Shown: positions 1 to 12,328 of the stretch, piece by piece
Position numbering within the stretch: the stretch's first letter is position 1
How the letters are laid out: the number at the start of each line of letters is the position of its first letter
Source: Sapria himalayana
Lineage: Eukaryota > Streptophyta > Magnoliopsida > Malpighiales > Rafflesiaceae
Length of the DNA stretch: 64,000 nt
Assembly (NCBI GenBank): GCA_029783825.1
Contig: JAREIK010001723.1
Location: 235,977-299,976 of the forward strand
Direction of reading: 5' to 3'
Made by a program: the position numbers and the translations under genes
The notes under the pieces: model-generated
What the model was told of the DNA's origin: nothing
The model's database searches: none
The model's input: only the letters and a program-made list of their open reading frames with translations

Positions 1-660
1 ACTGACTGGGCTTCAGAAATTTCATTTATGAAATTCCTGAAGATTTTTTATGATACGACGAACATGTGTTCGTCGATTTATACGCCCATGACTTGCATTG
101 CACTCTGGTGCATATGCAACATTAGTAGCATGTTTAGGAAGTATCGAGCTAACCCGACGCTTAGCCATATGGTTGTAGAGATGGAGACCAAGTACTTGAA
201 GTACTGGTCTACCATTCCATCTCTTTATTGCCTCGCTACATGCATGGACCCTAGGGTTAAGGTGGAAGGGGTAGAAAACACCATGACTTTCATTTCCTAG
301 TGCATGAACCTGGAAGAGCCACATGAAGGGTTCATTCACGAGAAGTTGACTGACCTATTCACATACTACGATACTAGGTATGATGGGGGTAGTTGTGAGA
401 CTGTGATTACAGACATTGATACCTTGTTCGGAGATGATGATTTTTCCATTCAGCTAGCGAGGGGGAAACGTATGGGTGGACCATCACATAGGAGCGAGCT
501 ATCTCGGTACTTAGATACCGATTACTGCTCAATCCTATCACATTCTGATACTAATGTGTGAAAAATTTTGAAGAAATTAATTCTTGGGTTCCTTATAGGT
601 GAATTTTTTGGCCAACTAATTTACCATTCTTTTATTACTTTAATGTATTTAGCTAAGTGA
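1..660 (+). pseudogene. hAT-A transposase, C-terminal fragment
   Basis: Two consecutive reading frames (28-300 and 304-561) carry the conserved C-terminal half of a plant hAT transposase (the RICESLEEPER/Tip100-like type). A segment with MFRKYR is followed by KYLKYW and then ACMDPRVK, as in the domain upstream of the hAT dimerisation region. The second frame continues through SELSRYLD. A stop at 298-300 separates the two frames. After 561 the frame continues into NFEEINSW, the likely start of the dimerisation domain, and then decays. The same segment recurs at 44500-44632 (+) and 58680-58901 (-), so this is one family. The N-terminal part lies before the window. I see no terminal repeat after 660, so the 3' end looks truncated. 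Confidence 0.8.
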
Positions 661-3600
661 GCCCCTATACATGAATATGTCAATATAATGTGTCCAATGG
701 TGTCCCCTCACATTGTAAGACATAAAAAGGAAAATAGAAAAAAAGATAGAAAAGGGAAGAAGCCGATACTTTAAGGGGAAGAACTACCAAGATTTGTGAA
801 TAATGTCTATCCTTCACCATAGCTGACATGCAAGAGTTGGAAGAAAGGAGAAGAATATGAGAAGATAAGTTGAACCACATTGAGCATTCCTTTGTTACAC
901 ATGATAGTATGGATTTGGATATTTTGCGTATTATAAAAAATAAATATAGCATATTGTAGAGTAAATCAAAGAAGAGTTGAAAGGTAAGATCAATTCCAAT
1001 ATGCATGGAATAGTAGAAGAGGTTAGAAAATATGATATGATATGGACATAATATTACTAAAAAAAAGAGATGGTTTTTATCGCAACACAAGAAAAATTTG
1101 AAGACAAAATCTACAAACTCTTGGAGGAAAAAATGAGATGCATGAATATTAGTTTGACGGGAGTGCTAGATCATTTGGAATGTTAAATGAGGCTATCCTA
1201 GTAGATTATAAAAGAACAGTAGAAGAAAGAGACAAAATAAATGAGAATGAAATAACCTATTGAGAGTGCTAATGGTTGGAAGTAATAGGAAAGTATAGTA
1301 AAACCAAATAGACTTATACTCTGTGGTGTGATGTTTTGAAGGAGCAATGAATTTGATTAGGTGAAGAAAAGAGGCTCTTTATGTCATTTTGATGATAATA
1401 TTAGATGGGCTATCTACATAGAAATGAGATTTAGATTAGTCATCTACTTATCTACCACCATCAGAGTACTTGATGTTGGATTTCACTTTGAAGGGATATA
1501 ATCCAAAAGGGAAATTATATTGTCACCCTCATCACTACCTTGATTTGTATTTTTGATATTTATTCACATATTTTAATGATGTACTATTTGTGTAGCATTG
1601 ATTTGAGATTTCTAATTATTATTTTTTTACTTTTTTGGAGAGGAAAGGTATTACTTGGAGATAATCAATTATTTTAGTATGAGAATTTATTTAGTGTTTA
1701 AACTACTAATCTTTCAGATATATTTTAGTAGTTTATGATGTTGTGTAATTATGGAATGAAGAAAATTATAGATTAATTTTATAACTTTGAAATTTATTGA
1801 GTTTTGATTAATAATCATAAAATTAATAAGTTTTGGAGGTATTTTAGCAAAGAGTATAGAATAATAAGTCATATGTAGTTTTGATATATATTCTTAGCCA
1901 AAACTTTATATAATTGGTAGTGGGAATCATTGAACACTATAATCATACTAACTCATTAGCACAATCCTTTCACTATATGATATTCTTAGTGGTTATGATA
2001 TTATCATGGAGTTGCATTTATATTTATCTCATGAAATTCAAATAGTTGTGATTTAAATTATATATCACACCAATCAAGTACATCATTGGTGTTCAAGGTC
2101 ATGGTCAAGTCCAAACACCATGATTTTATCTTTAATATGGATATATAGTCTAGAATTAGAGTCATGTGCTTTTTATAAAGCCATAACTTTTGAGTTATAA
2201 TAAGTTATAGAGCCAAAACTACTTAGGCCAAAACTATGGTTATTATTCAGAATCATGAATTTTGGGATACTAAAAGTTACAAAAGATATTATTTGAGTAT
2301 GATCATTTTTTACGGTCATGACTCTTATCCTCAAAGGAAGATAAATTTGTAATTTTTACACTTGAACTAATTGGCAGTGTCACAACATTCTTCCAGTTCC
2401 ATGGAAATATAATATACAAGAGAAAAGAATATTATTATCACAATCACCCACAACACCATGGATACTTGAATACATATAAATGATAAATTTTGTATTGTGA
2501 CCATTTCCTAGTGCCACAACCACAAGATACATGAGACATTCTGGTTAGTGTTATGGCTACATCATCACATTATGACCATGTAATAATTAAGAAAATCCAA
2601 TCTCAATGATATGAATTTATCATAACATCGTGGCCATATAAAATATAAGATGCCTTTCACCATGCCATGGTCATTTCTCATCACTACAGCCATTTATTAA
2701 AGACAAGAAGGTAAGTGCAAGCAAGCATAGATATTCATAGTGTCACGACTTTGTCTTATAGAGATATTAAACTTAATTAATAACATGACAGTGTCATGAC
2801 TTTCTTATGAAAGCCATGACTTTTTACGTAAAGTAATAAAAAATCACATAAGTATAAAAGTGGAAGATTAAGAAATTTAGAAAGATCTCTTTCATTTTTA
2901 TTCTTCTCCCTCTGTGCAACATGCAAAGCCACTATGAAAGTAAAGAAATTGTCTCTTTCTAGGAGTTCCACAAGCAAGTAAAGAAAGTGAGACTTATAAC
3001 AATCCATAGAGTTGGAGGGTGTGGCTTTAAAACCTCCTTTTCTAGGGTAGATTTGGAAATTTATACAAAAATATCATGAGTCTAGGGTTTGTGTAATTTG
3101 AATATTTGTGATGTGGAATTGGTTTTTATATATTGAATGAATATATTTGTGTTGTTTTGTGTTATAAATATTAATGAATGATAGTTAAATAGAACTTAAA
3201 TTATTGTTTTGATTATTAGTAGGTTTATGTGAGATTATCATAGTGGATAGTGTCAAATAAACTATGAGACTCACTCATGCATATGATAGGAAGGAAGTGA
3301 TAAACCTTATAACTATGATGCATGTGATAAACTTATACTTTGAAACCCAAAATTTAGATATGTTAATTATCATGAATATGATGCTCATGAAGCCGAAAGT
3401 ACAAATAATTTTATATGTCAATCCATTATTTATACATGTCTTAAAATAACTAGGTTCTCAATTAAGATAAATATTATATAGAACATTCTCCTAAGAAGTT
3501 TACTTTTAGTATGAGAGTTATATTATCGCTAAGGAGAATGGTGATAAGTAATCCTTATGATATGTGTAAGTGTGTAGTGACTCGTAAGGTGGTGATAGCC

Positions 3601-5594
3601 CTTATGAGTTACTTTGACTCATATGGTTCCCAATAATGAACTTTGAAAGAAATATATGTTAATTGTGTGAATATAGTACTTATGACGACAAAAATACAAA
3701 TACTTACTAATTATATTAGTCTTTGGTTTTTATGATACATAAGGCTGGAAAATAAGACTATGAATATGAAGCAAACATTAAAGATAATTGACAAATTTCC
3801 CTAAAAGTTATGTGATTATAATGATTTGCAAACAAAAATGAATTATTATTTTGGTGATAATATAATGAAGAGACAACTATGAGGGGACCATCATTGGAAT
3901 GGGCTCAATGGTTACAATCACTTTGTATGTCATTAGGGTGAGGAGTCATTGCACAAAACCTCAATATTCATTATGTGCCCAACATAATATAAGTTTATTA
4001 ACTTAAATATTATTACCTATATAACTAGATTGTCTAACAATTTGAATATAATTTTACTGAAAAAAGTTGTCTCACTATTGAATAATGACACTACTGATAT
4101 AATCTTTATAGGATCGATATCTGAATGAAAGTTCGCATTACTACTTTTTTGACTCATACACTTAGAGATCTTTATTATTAAGATATTCTCATTAATGAGC
4201 TTTTGGAATATTACCTAATTAATACAATGAGGTAGCATAATAAAATCTCAACATTCATCATAAAAAATCGAATATATGAAGAGATAAATGAAATAAGTGT
4301 CATTAATGAAATATAAGAACAAAAATTACTTGAGAAAGCTTAGAATAGAGAACTTGTAGTAATAAGTTATTCTAAATTGTAATGTATTTCAATGAACATA
4401 CTTAAGTATTATATTAAATAAATCATGGTCATGAATACGTAGCTACCATCTTTAAAACAAATTCAATGAAAAATATTAGGGAAAATATCGAAGTTAGATT
4501 TAATCATTTTTTTTCAATTTAATATGTGCAACTACAACATCAATTAGGATTTAAAGAGACTTTTTTTTGTAATCAACTGAGCTAGAATTTATTAGGTATG
4601 TAATATATATAATGACTTTATCATAAGATATTGACAAGTCTATTGCCATCATGAAACTAGAACAATCTATATTAAGTGTTGATATTTTTGTTTGATGATT
4701 TAATTATGTTAGGGTGTATTTGAACAAATGGTATGAATGGTTGTGTGTATTTAAATACTATAGAAAAATTATATTTTTAAAAACCATGGATGTTTGGGCC
4801 ATGTTGCACATACCTTGACTATGAAATTTTTGAATAATGATATTATATATCATTTTCATTGTGTATGACTTGAACCTTTGAATTGAACTAAGTAACAACC
4901 ATTTCATAAAACTTTTGAACAAACAAGCTCACTTCATCTTGGAATTTGTTAGACATAACTAGGTTAACATGTTACCATCATCAATTAAAATAACAAATCA
5001 TTGTTGTCTTCCCATAGTGTGCCCATAGTTGGGACTATTTTTCTAGGTCACAAACTATTTTCCAAGCATAGATATAATTATCTAAACATAATTTACACTA
5101 TAATATATTTATTTTACTAAGCAAAAGACAAGGTTTTCACCAATTAACCATTCAAAATGAAATTTCAAAATAGTTTGAATCGAAATATAAACTACAATTA
5201 TTTACTACCATTAAATAGAAAGAAATTTCAATAAGAGAAAATAACTATCTCTCAGAATATTTCATAGAAACTTTAGAAATTTGACATCGTAGCTATATTT
5301 CTCAAGGTGAATTCAATGATAAAATATATTTTATCATTAGAGTTCTAAAATTTTCAGATTTTTTTTCCTCATTATAAAGTTACCATTTTATCTATTTTCC
5401 AGAAAAATTATATTATTTATTTATTCATTTTTTCCCTAAATTTCACAATATATGTGTACCATCATCATCTTCCTCGCAACATTCTAGATTAAAGAACATA
5501 TCTTGTTCTTTCAAACAAGTATGAATTCTACTCAAAATAAAAATAACCTATTTTACTTGTATTAATATTTGATGTTTTTTTAAATGTTACAACA
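661..5594. other. unclassified AT-rich DNA, no gene recognised
   Basis: No open frame here resembles a known family. About 1080-1290 has a lysine- and glutamate-rich frame with stops, possibly an old coiled coil. About 1850-2870 is rich in scattered gtcatgac/ccatgac words at irregular spacing of about 70 bases, resembling the interior of the copia LTRs at 25899 and 28797. About 3000-3200 has a leader-like stretch after an AG-rich tract. I could not find paired LTRs, a primer-binding site or transposase motifs. It is probably decayed retrotransposon sequence. Confidence 0.4.
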
Positions 5595-5859
5595 ATGGTA
5601 TTGGAGGGATATGTCAATTATTTGTGCGAGGATATATTAGGTTTTTATGAATGTATAGATGCCCAGCAAAAACAAAGATATTCACATTTAATGACTAAGT
5701 TAAACAACTCAATTGTGTTTATGGATTATGGTTATGATTTTTTGTTTATGAGATGTAATTTGCACGTAGTTTTTTGTGTTGACATGGTTGTAGTTTGCAC
5801 ATGTGGTTGTAGGTTTTCATGTCTCATTAATATTTTGTGATGATGTTGGTTGATGTGGC

Positions 5860-6320
5860 TGATGATGATGGTTGATGTGACTAACAATGGTGCCTATAGT
5901 GCAATGATGATATTCATTTCGGCAATGGTAACTATGGAGGTGATCATGGCCAATAGTAGTGATGGTGGTGCTATTCATTGCCAGTGATCGTGATGATAGA
6001 AGTTGTCATGACCAATATCAATGTCAGTGATAGTATTCATTATCGACGATAATGACTATGAAGGTTGTCAAAACTAATAGTGGTGCTAATGGTGATATTT
6101 GTTACTAGTGATAGTGACTATATAGTTTGTCATAACCAATAGCAATGTTGGTATTCTTTGTTGACAATGGTGATTATGGAGGCTATCATGACCAATAGCA
6201 GTGGTGGTTATGGTATTCATTTCCAAAGATGATGAGTGTGGAGGCTATCACAGCCAAAAACAATGTTGATATTCATTGCCGATGATGATGATTAAAAAGG
6301 CTACCAACCAATGATAGTGC
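5860..6320 (+). repeat. degenerate tandem repeat, unit about 55-70 bp
   Basis: About seven units share the order attcattgcc, gatgatgatgacta, ggaggctgtcatgaccaatag, then a GTGGTG-rich part. The attcatt/attctttgt word recurs near 5911, 5974, 6044, 6099, 6153, 6213 and 6270. Units differ by small indels. The 81-residue open frame just before (5595-5840) resembles nothing I know, and I do not call it a gene. Confidence 0.7.
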
Positions 6321-6763
6321 CGGAGGTACTATTGCAGCCATCAATGATATCCATGATTGTTAACATGGCCAATGATAATAGATTTTGTAGTTGTTGTAGC
6401 CATCGATGGTGTGGACAATGAAGCTCACGGTGGTAGATATATACATCGGTAAAGTACATGGCCAAATTTCCATAATTAGGGCAATTTCCATTTTAGTTTA
6501 TTTTGGGACACTACCCCAAATAATTATAATACTAATTAGCTAGATATGACATGGTTTTGGGGACTAACATAAGTCCTAAACTTTCTCATGGAAAATCTAA
6601 GGTTATAAGTACCCTAAAATCAACATAGTCAGGGTGTTCAATATTTGGAAATACATGATGCTTAGTCATCATATATTTGTGGCAAGTAAATATGTGTGTG
6701 TGTGTGTGTGTTGTGGCATAAGAATATATATATTTGTGGCATGTAAATATATTAGCTGGCATG
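6321..6763. other. unclassified spacer with short TG repeat
   Basis: No gene seen. It contains a short (tg)n run near 6690-6711 and atatatattt repeats, and leads directly to the target-site duplication of the MITE at 6772. Confidence 0.5.
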
Positions 6764-6771
6764 CATGTATG

Positions 6772-7265
6772 TAGAGGTGTCAACCGGGTCGGCCCGATCC
6801 GGCACGAGGCACGACACGAGGCACGGCACGGCGCAGTCGTGCCTGTCCATGGCACCAACCATGCCGTGTCATGTCGAGGCCAACCAGGCCTTTTGCTGTG
6901 CTTGGCTCGGCACGGTACTGCGGCCTATTGGCACGGTATCTTGGCAGGAGCCAAGAAACCTCTCCAACGGCAGAAGTTGAGCCCGACAGGCGAAACTCGT
7001 CGACCCCTAATAGTGAAGAAGTATCACGGCGGCACTGCGGTGCATCGCCAAACCCTATTTTTTTTTAAATTAGGGTTCATCCAGACCGAACCGAACTGGG
7101 CGGATTCGTTCCACGGGCTCGTGCCAGGCTAACCTCCACAGAACCGTGCTAGGCCAGGCATGGCAAGGTTACTGTACCGTGTTGTGCCTGGCCCGGCATG
7201 GAAGCATCATCGGGCCGGCTAAAAATGGCCCGGGTCGGCTCGACACGTCCCGTTTGACACCTCTA
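6772..7265. mobile_element. hAT-A MITE with perfect 8-bp target duplication
   Basis: This 494-bp non-autonomous element begins TAGAGGTGTCAACCGGG and ends with the inverted partner CCCGTTTGACACCTCTA. It is flanked by a perfect direct repeat CATGTATG at 6764-6771 and 7266-7273. An 8-bp duplication and a TAGAG terminus fit the hAT superfamily. The interior is GC-rich, with many GGCACG/CGTGCC words that can pair across the element. It has no transposase. Open frames seen across it come from GC-richness. The termini match those of the full-length hAT-A at 57596-60980, a plausible source of its transposase. Confidence 0.93.
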
Positions 7266-7273
7266 CATGTATG

Positions 7274-8129
7274 TATAAAAAATAGTATAATAATTATATG
7301 CCAAAGCTGGAAAGTTAGCATAACATTTTGAATATACATTTTACATTCGCATATTTTAAAATAAAAACTCTCAATTTTAAAATATCTAAGTGGGTGAAAG
7401 AATTCATTTGGAATTAATCTTATGGTCTTCATCGCTGGTTTGAAGGTTATGCAAGTTAGTTAACATGTTGGTCTTGGTACTGAATAGCTTGTATGTACAC
7501 TTAGCACAAATCATAGTTAAGTAATTCAACAATCTATTTAATGAATCACTTCTCCATTTGAATCATTCATTTTAGAAATAATTATTTTAGAATTATGTGA
7601 TGATTTATACTTAGTTATGGATAATAATTTCTTCTCTATCAGAGTCACTACTCTTATTTATAAGGCTACAGATAATCATCAATTTAATCTTGTTTGGTAT
7701 GACCCACTACTTAGATAACAAGATTAATATGAATTAATCTATTTGAATAAATAATGAATAGTAGATATCCTCCCATTAAAGCTTATTATTCATGGTATGT
7801 TAGATTGTTCATTCAAGAATTAGTTGAAGGAACCAATTCTTGTGATAGAATTCAAGTTAACCAAGCTTAATGTAAAATTTTTAGGTAATTTTAAAAAAAA
7901 TGCTTTTCAACCCACTTGCCACCATTCTTAAAAAAAAATAAACTCGATAGGACCAATTATATAGATTAGAAAACAAACAATGATATTGTACTAACAACTA
8001 AGAACTACAAATTTATATTCATAGATCTATGCCTAGATAAACCTCGTAAAAGGGTAGCTGATAAGAAAGCCAAACCTTATAAGAAATGAGTAAAAGTTAA
8101 TGAGATGTCAAGGTATTATATTTTGACTT
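7274..8129. other. unclassified DNA, possibly 5' part of the copia relic
   Basis: No gene seen. The stretch lies directly upstream of recognisable copia gag sequence and could hold its decayed LTR and leader. I could not identify an LTR boundary or a primer-binding site. Confidence 0.35.
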
Positions 8130-11100
8130 CTATGTCAATATACTCTAACACCAACATTAGTCAATGGCTAATACTTATGATATGATGTCTAATCTCAAAA
8201 AAAATATTTGAGAATTAGATTCATTCTACTAGATAAAAAATCAAAAGGGATCTGATAAATACTATGATGAATGAAAACACCCTAGTGAATGATCATTTTC
8301 TCAAGATGAATAATATTCTGAATGAACTAGAGATCCTTGGAGCTAAGATTACTGTGGATTCTTAGATTAATATTACTCTTCAATTGTTGCTTGATTCCTA
8401 TAAGACAATTTTTTTAAACTATAATATGAAGAGACATGATTGAGATACACAATTACTTAAGAAATTGGTATTGGTTGAAGGTATTGTCAAGAAACCATCT
8501 ATAGTATTTGTGGCTATAAGGACTTCTTCTAAACTAAAAGAAAAAAAAATAAAAAATTTTAGAAACATGTTCATGATCCATCGACAACTCTTGAGTCACA
8601 GGTAGGAGCAAAAAGCTAAAAAAATATTTTTATTACAAATAGTCAAAATAATAAAAGTAGTATTCAATTATCCTAACAATGTAAATAATCAATGTAAATC
8701 TCAATTATTAGTTGTTTAAATATGTTTGACAGTGATATCTATGGGTACCTAATATGTAGATATTGGTACGACTAATCATATTTATAATTCTTTATAGTGA
8801 TTCTAAGAAACAAGATAACTAAGTAATGTTGAAATTGATCTTCACATGGACATATTAAAAAGGTAGTAGCTATTGCAATGAAAGATTGCATGCTTTGGTT
8901 TGATAGAGATATTATTTTAATTTTGAAAAATTATCTTTATGTATCTTCAATTAGAAGAAACTTAATTTATGTTCTAATTTGGTTGAGGATGAATTTTCCT
9001 TTTTATTCAATAATTTTATAATAATTTACTTGAATAAGAAGAATGTTTACTCTAGTATATTAAAAGATAGTATTTATATTGTTAAAACTCTTTTTTTCTC
9101 TACTACAATAATGCAGGTCTAATAATATTAACAACTTAACATATAAAAAAACATTCTTCTAATATGAACTAGACTTATCTTTGGCACTTATGCCTAGGTC
9201 ATTTAAATCTATAATAGATTTTGAGACTACTTAGATATGGACATTTAAGTTTATTTAAAGTGGAAAAACTTTCAACATGCGAGTCCTACTTAGAAGGAAA
9301 AATGACCAAGTGATCTTTTATGAAAAAAGACTATAGAACCAAAGAGCCATTGGAATTGGTTCATTTTAATTTATGTGGTCTATTGATGTCTATGTAAGAG
9401 GTGATTTTGAGTATATTGTCAATTTTATTGATGATTACTCAATATATATGTATATTTATTTGATACACCATAAGTATGATGTCTGAGAAATTCAAAGAGT
9501 ACCTCTTGAGAGAGTTTAGGGACTACTTGTTGGATCAAGGAATTGCATCCCAATTATCTACATCTGATATTCCATGATAGAATAATATGATAGTTAGTAG
9601 AAATAAGACTCTTATTGAGATAGTAAGATCAATGATGAATTATTTGGATATGAATAATTTTTTTCGGAGATATACATTAGAAATACCAACTTATGTTATA
9701 AACTTAGTTCCATCTAAGTTCATACCTACAACTCTAAATGAATGGTAGACAAGACATATGCCTAGTTTGGAAAATATCCATTTGTGTGGTTACCCAACAC
9801 ATATGTTGAAAGAGAAAATAGATTAGTTGAATCATGAATAAAAGTTTGTTTCTTCATGAGATATCCTAGAGAAACTAAAAATAGTTTATTTTATCGTCAA
9901 AAAGATCAAAAGGTCATTATTAGTACTAATGGTTGATTCTTAGAAGATAATTATATAACAAACCCCAAGCCCATAAGTAAAATTATTTTGAAGGTATTGA
10001 GAGGAGATAAATACTACAATGTAACATTTCAAATTCCTCATTGCCTTATAGTAAATTAGTCCAAATTCTTTCAATATATGTAATTCAAGAAAAATAACTC
10101 AAGATAACATTTCAAATAACCTCATTTCCTTATAGTCATAAGAGAATTGTTGATGATAATGTAGCTACTAGACCTCATGAACCTATCATTGATGTGCTAG
10201 TTGCACAACCAAAGGGCAATAATTATAATGGTCCACAAGGAATAATGTCTATGCAATGTGTTGCTAAAAGATTATAACAGAGAGAAGTGTCTCATCATTG
10301 TGAGAGGATTATTCATCAACCTACATGGTATGCAATCTTAGGAGAGTCTTATCATATAATTTATGATGAGCTAGATACTAATATTGGAAGCTATAATGAA
10401 ACACTTAAAGATAAGGATGCGAAACATGAGAAATAGGTTATGGAATCATATATGCAGTCAATGTACTCTAATCATATCTAAGATCTTATGGAATCACCTG
10501 AAGGGATAAAATGTAATGAGCATAGGTGAATCTATATAAAAAAGAGAGAAGCAAACAACAAATTCAAGACTTATAAAGCTAGTTTTCTTACAAAAAGTTT
10601 TACTCAGAAAGAAGGAATTGACCATGAGGTCTTTTCATCAATAACCATACTAAAGTAAATATGGATTTTATTGTATATTGTAACTTGTTGTGACTATGAG
10701 ATTTGACAAATAGACATAAAGAATGCATTTTTAAATGGATATCATGAAGAATATATCTATTTGATACAACCAAATAGTTTCATAGTAAAGGGACAATGAC
10801 ACTTGTTGTGTAAGTTAAAGAAGTCTATTTATGGACAAAACAAATATCTAGATCTTATAATACTTTTTTTAAACAAGCTATTAAGTCTTATAATTTGATT
10901 AATAACAAGATGAGTACTATTGTATATAAAATGAAGTAATATTATTGTACTAGTCTTGATATTGTATGTTGATGATGTATTATTTATTGGTAATGACGTG
11001 AGTTTCTTGTCTTTGGTTAAGATATGGTTGTCCGATCAATTTGATACAACATACTTTGGAGAAGCTATTCACATTTTTAGGATTAATATTTTTTGAAATC

Positions 11101-11690
11101 ATAAGTGAAGAATATTGGGTTTGTCTTAAACTACATATGTCGATCAAATATTGACTCATTTTAGCATGTAAGATTCTAAGAAAAGTTTTCTTCCTTTCAG
11201 ACATTGAATTGCTCTATCAAAAGATTAAAGTCTCAAAATATCTAATGAGATAGAAAAAATGAATGTAGTTCATTATGCATTAATAGTAGAAAGCTTGATG
11301 TATGCAATGCTTTACACCAAATTTGATATTTATTTTATTATAGTCATGATAAGATGATATCAAATCAGCCCAAGACAAGAATATTTGGTAGTAGTAAAAT
11401 ATGTAATCAAATACCTAAAAAGGATTAAATATTATATGTTAGTATACCAAATAGACAATCTTGTATCTATTGGGTATACATACTTGAATTTCCAATTAGA
11501 ATAGGATTTAAGAAAATTCACATTGATTTTATGTGTTTACCTTGAGAAGTGAAGTCATAAGTTGAAGGAGTAATAAGTAATTTTGTATTGCTGATTCCAC
11601 CTTGGAAGTCAAACATATGACATCTTAAGAGGAAACCAAGGTAGTTATATAGCTTAGGAATTTTATAACAAATATAAAGGTATTCGATAT
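8130..11690 (+). mobile_element. Ty1/copia retrotransposon polyprotein relic
   Basis: Broken frames give the full copia order on the plus strand. Gag is at about 8190-8570 (LNELEILGAKI, then LNYNMK). The protease is near 8750 (DIGTTNHI, where the family usually has D-S-G-A-T-x-H). The pre-integrase region is at about 9170 (LWHLCLGHLNL, then CESYLEGKMTK). The integrase core follows to about 9830 (NKTLIEIVRSMM, VPSKF). Reverse transcriptase is at about 10690-10850 (IDIKNAFLNGYHEE, CKLKKSIYG) and 10960-11200 (YVDDVLFIGND). RNase H is at about 11270-11660 (SLMYAMLYTKFDI, KYVIKYLKR). There are dozens of stops and frameshifts. The order PR-INT-RT-RH defines copia. Motifs such as SKKSFLPFRH suggest a Tork/TAR-type lineage, which is inference. 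I could not define LTRs. It ends about 330 bp before the mS23 start. Confidence 0.9.
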
Positions 11691-11699
11691 ATAAATTTA

Positions 11700-12023
11700 T
11701 ATATATCACGGTTTTGAAAATAATTTGAAAATATTTTGTTTGTTTTTTGATTTTTTTATGCTGATGTGTTAGAGGGCGAAACTATGTTTTTTTATTTGTT
11801 TATAAATTTATATATGTTTTTAAAATGTAGTATTTTATGTTTTTGTGCACTGTTATATAATTTCAAAAAGTTATAATTGTTTTTTGTAATTATTTTTTAG
11901 TTAATGTATTAAAACATAGTTTAGCCATAAAAAATATAAAATATCGCCAACGGCCATGGCCAACGGGTACGACAGATTATTTGAAGCTGTGTTTTGGAAG
12001 GCATCTGGTGGTAGCACCGCACC
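11700..12023 (+). other. 5' flank of the mS23-like gene
   Basis: This is AT-rich until about 11940, then becomes more balanced with several CG dinucleotides (atatcgccaacgg, gggtacgacag) up to the start codon. The change in composition suggests a surviving 5' untranslated region. I cannot point to a definite TATA box or transcription start. Confidence 0.35.
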
Positions 12024-12328
12024 ATGTCTTTCAGCAAAGGAGATCTTCTATCCAAAACAAGGAAGCTAGTGAATGGATTGGCTAAGCCTCAGCCGGCTTG
12101 GCTTAAAGCCATGGAACAGTCAATCTTTTTCTCTTTCTACTATCTCTAGAATGAACTCATTTCTTGTTTGGATGATGCTAACACGTTCCTAATTGCGTCA
12201 TATAGAGTACCACCTGCAATATTTTCTCGTGCTGAGGGGAAAATCAAGAGAATAACTCTTCAAGAGGAGCCTTACATGAGAAAATTTTTCAAGAAATATT
12301 CTGCATTGGAACACCGTGATACCAAGAG
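12024..12328 (+). CDS. mS23-like gene, exons 1 and 2
   Basis: Exon 1 (12024-12118) starts at ATG in the context ACCATGTC. The donor is weak (GTCAAT at 12119). The 87-bp intron has a pyrimidine-rich stretch and ends CATATAG at 12205. Without this intron the frame meets a TAG and loses its match to the family. Splicing restores Gln-Val-Pro-Pro. An earlier AG (ctatctctag, near 12148) is an alternative acceptor but gives no family match. Exon 2 (12206-12328) ends AAGAG before a strong donor, GTGAGTG. Confidence 0.78.

Noticed and set aside
6734..7132. Overlapping frames of up to 132 residues
   Set aside because: They fall across the GC-rich MITE, which has clear terminal repeats and a target duplication and no coding signature.
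12024..12160. Exon 1 reading straight through without the 87-bp intron
   Set aside because: The frame meets TAG after 12 further codons with no family similarity; splicing restores it.
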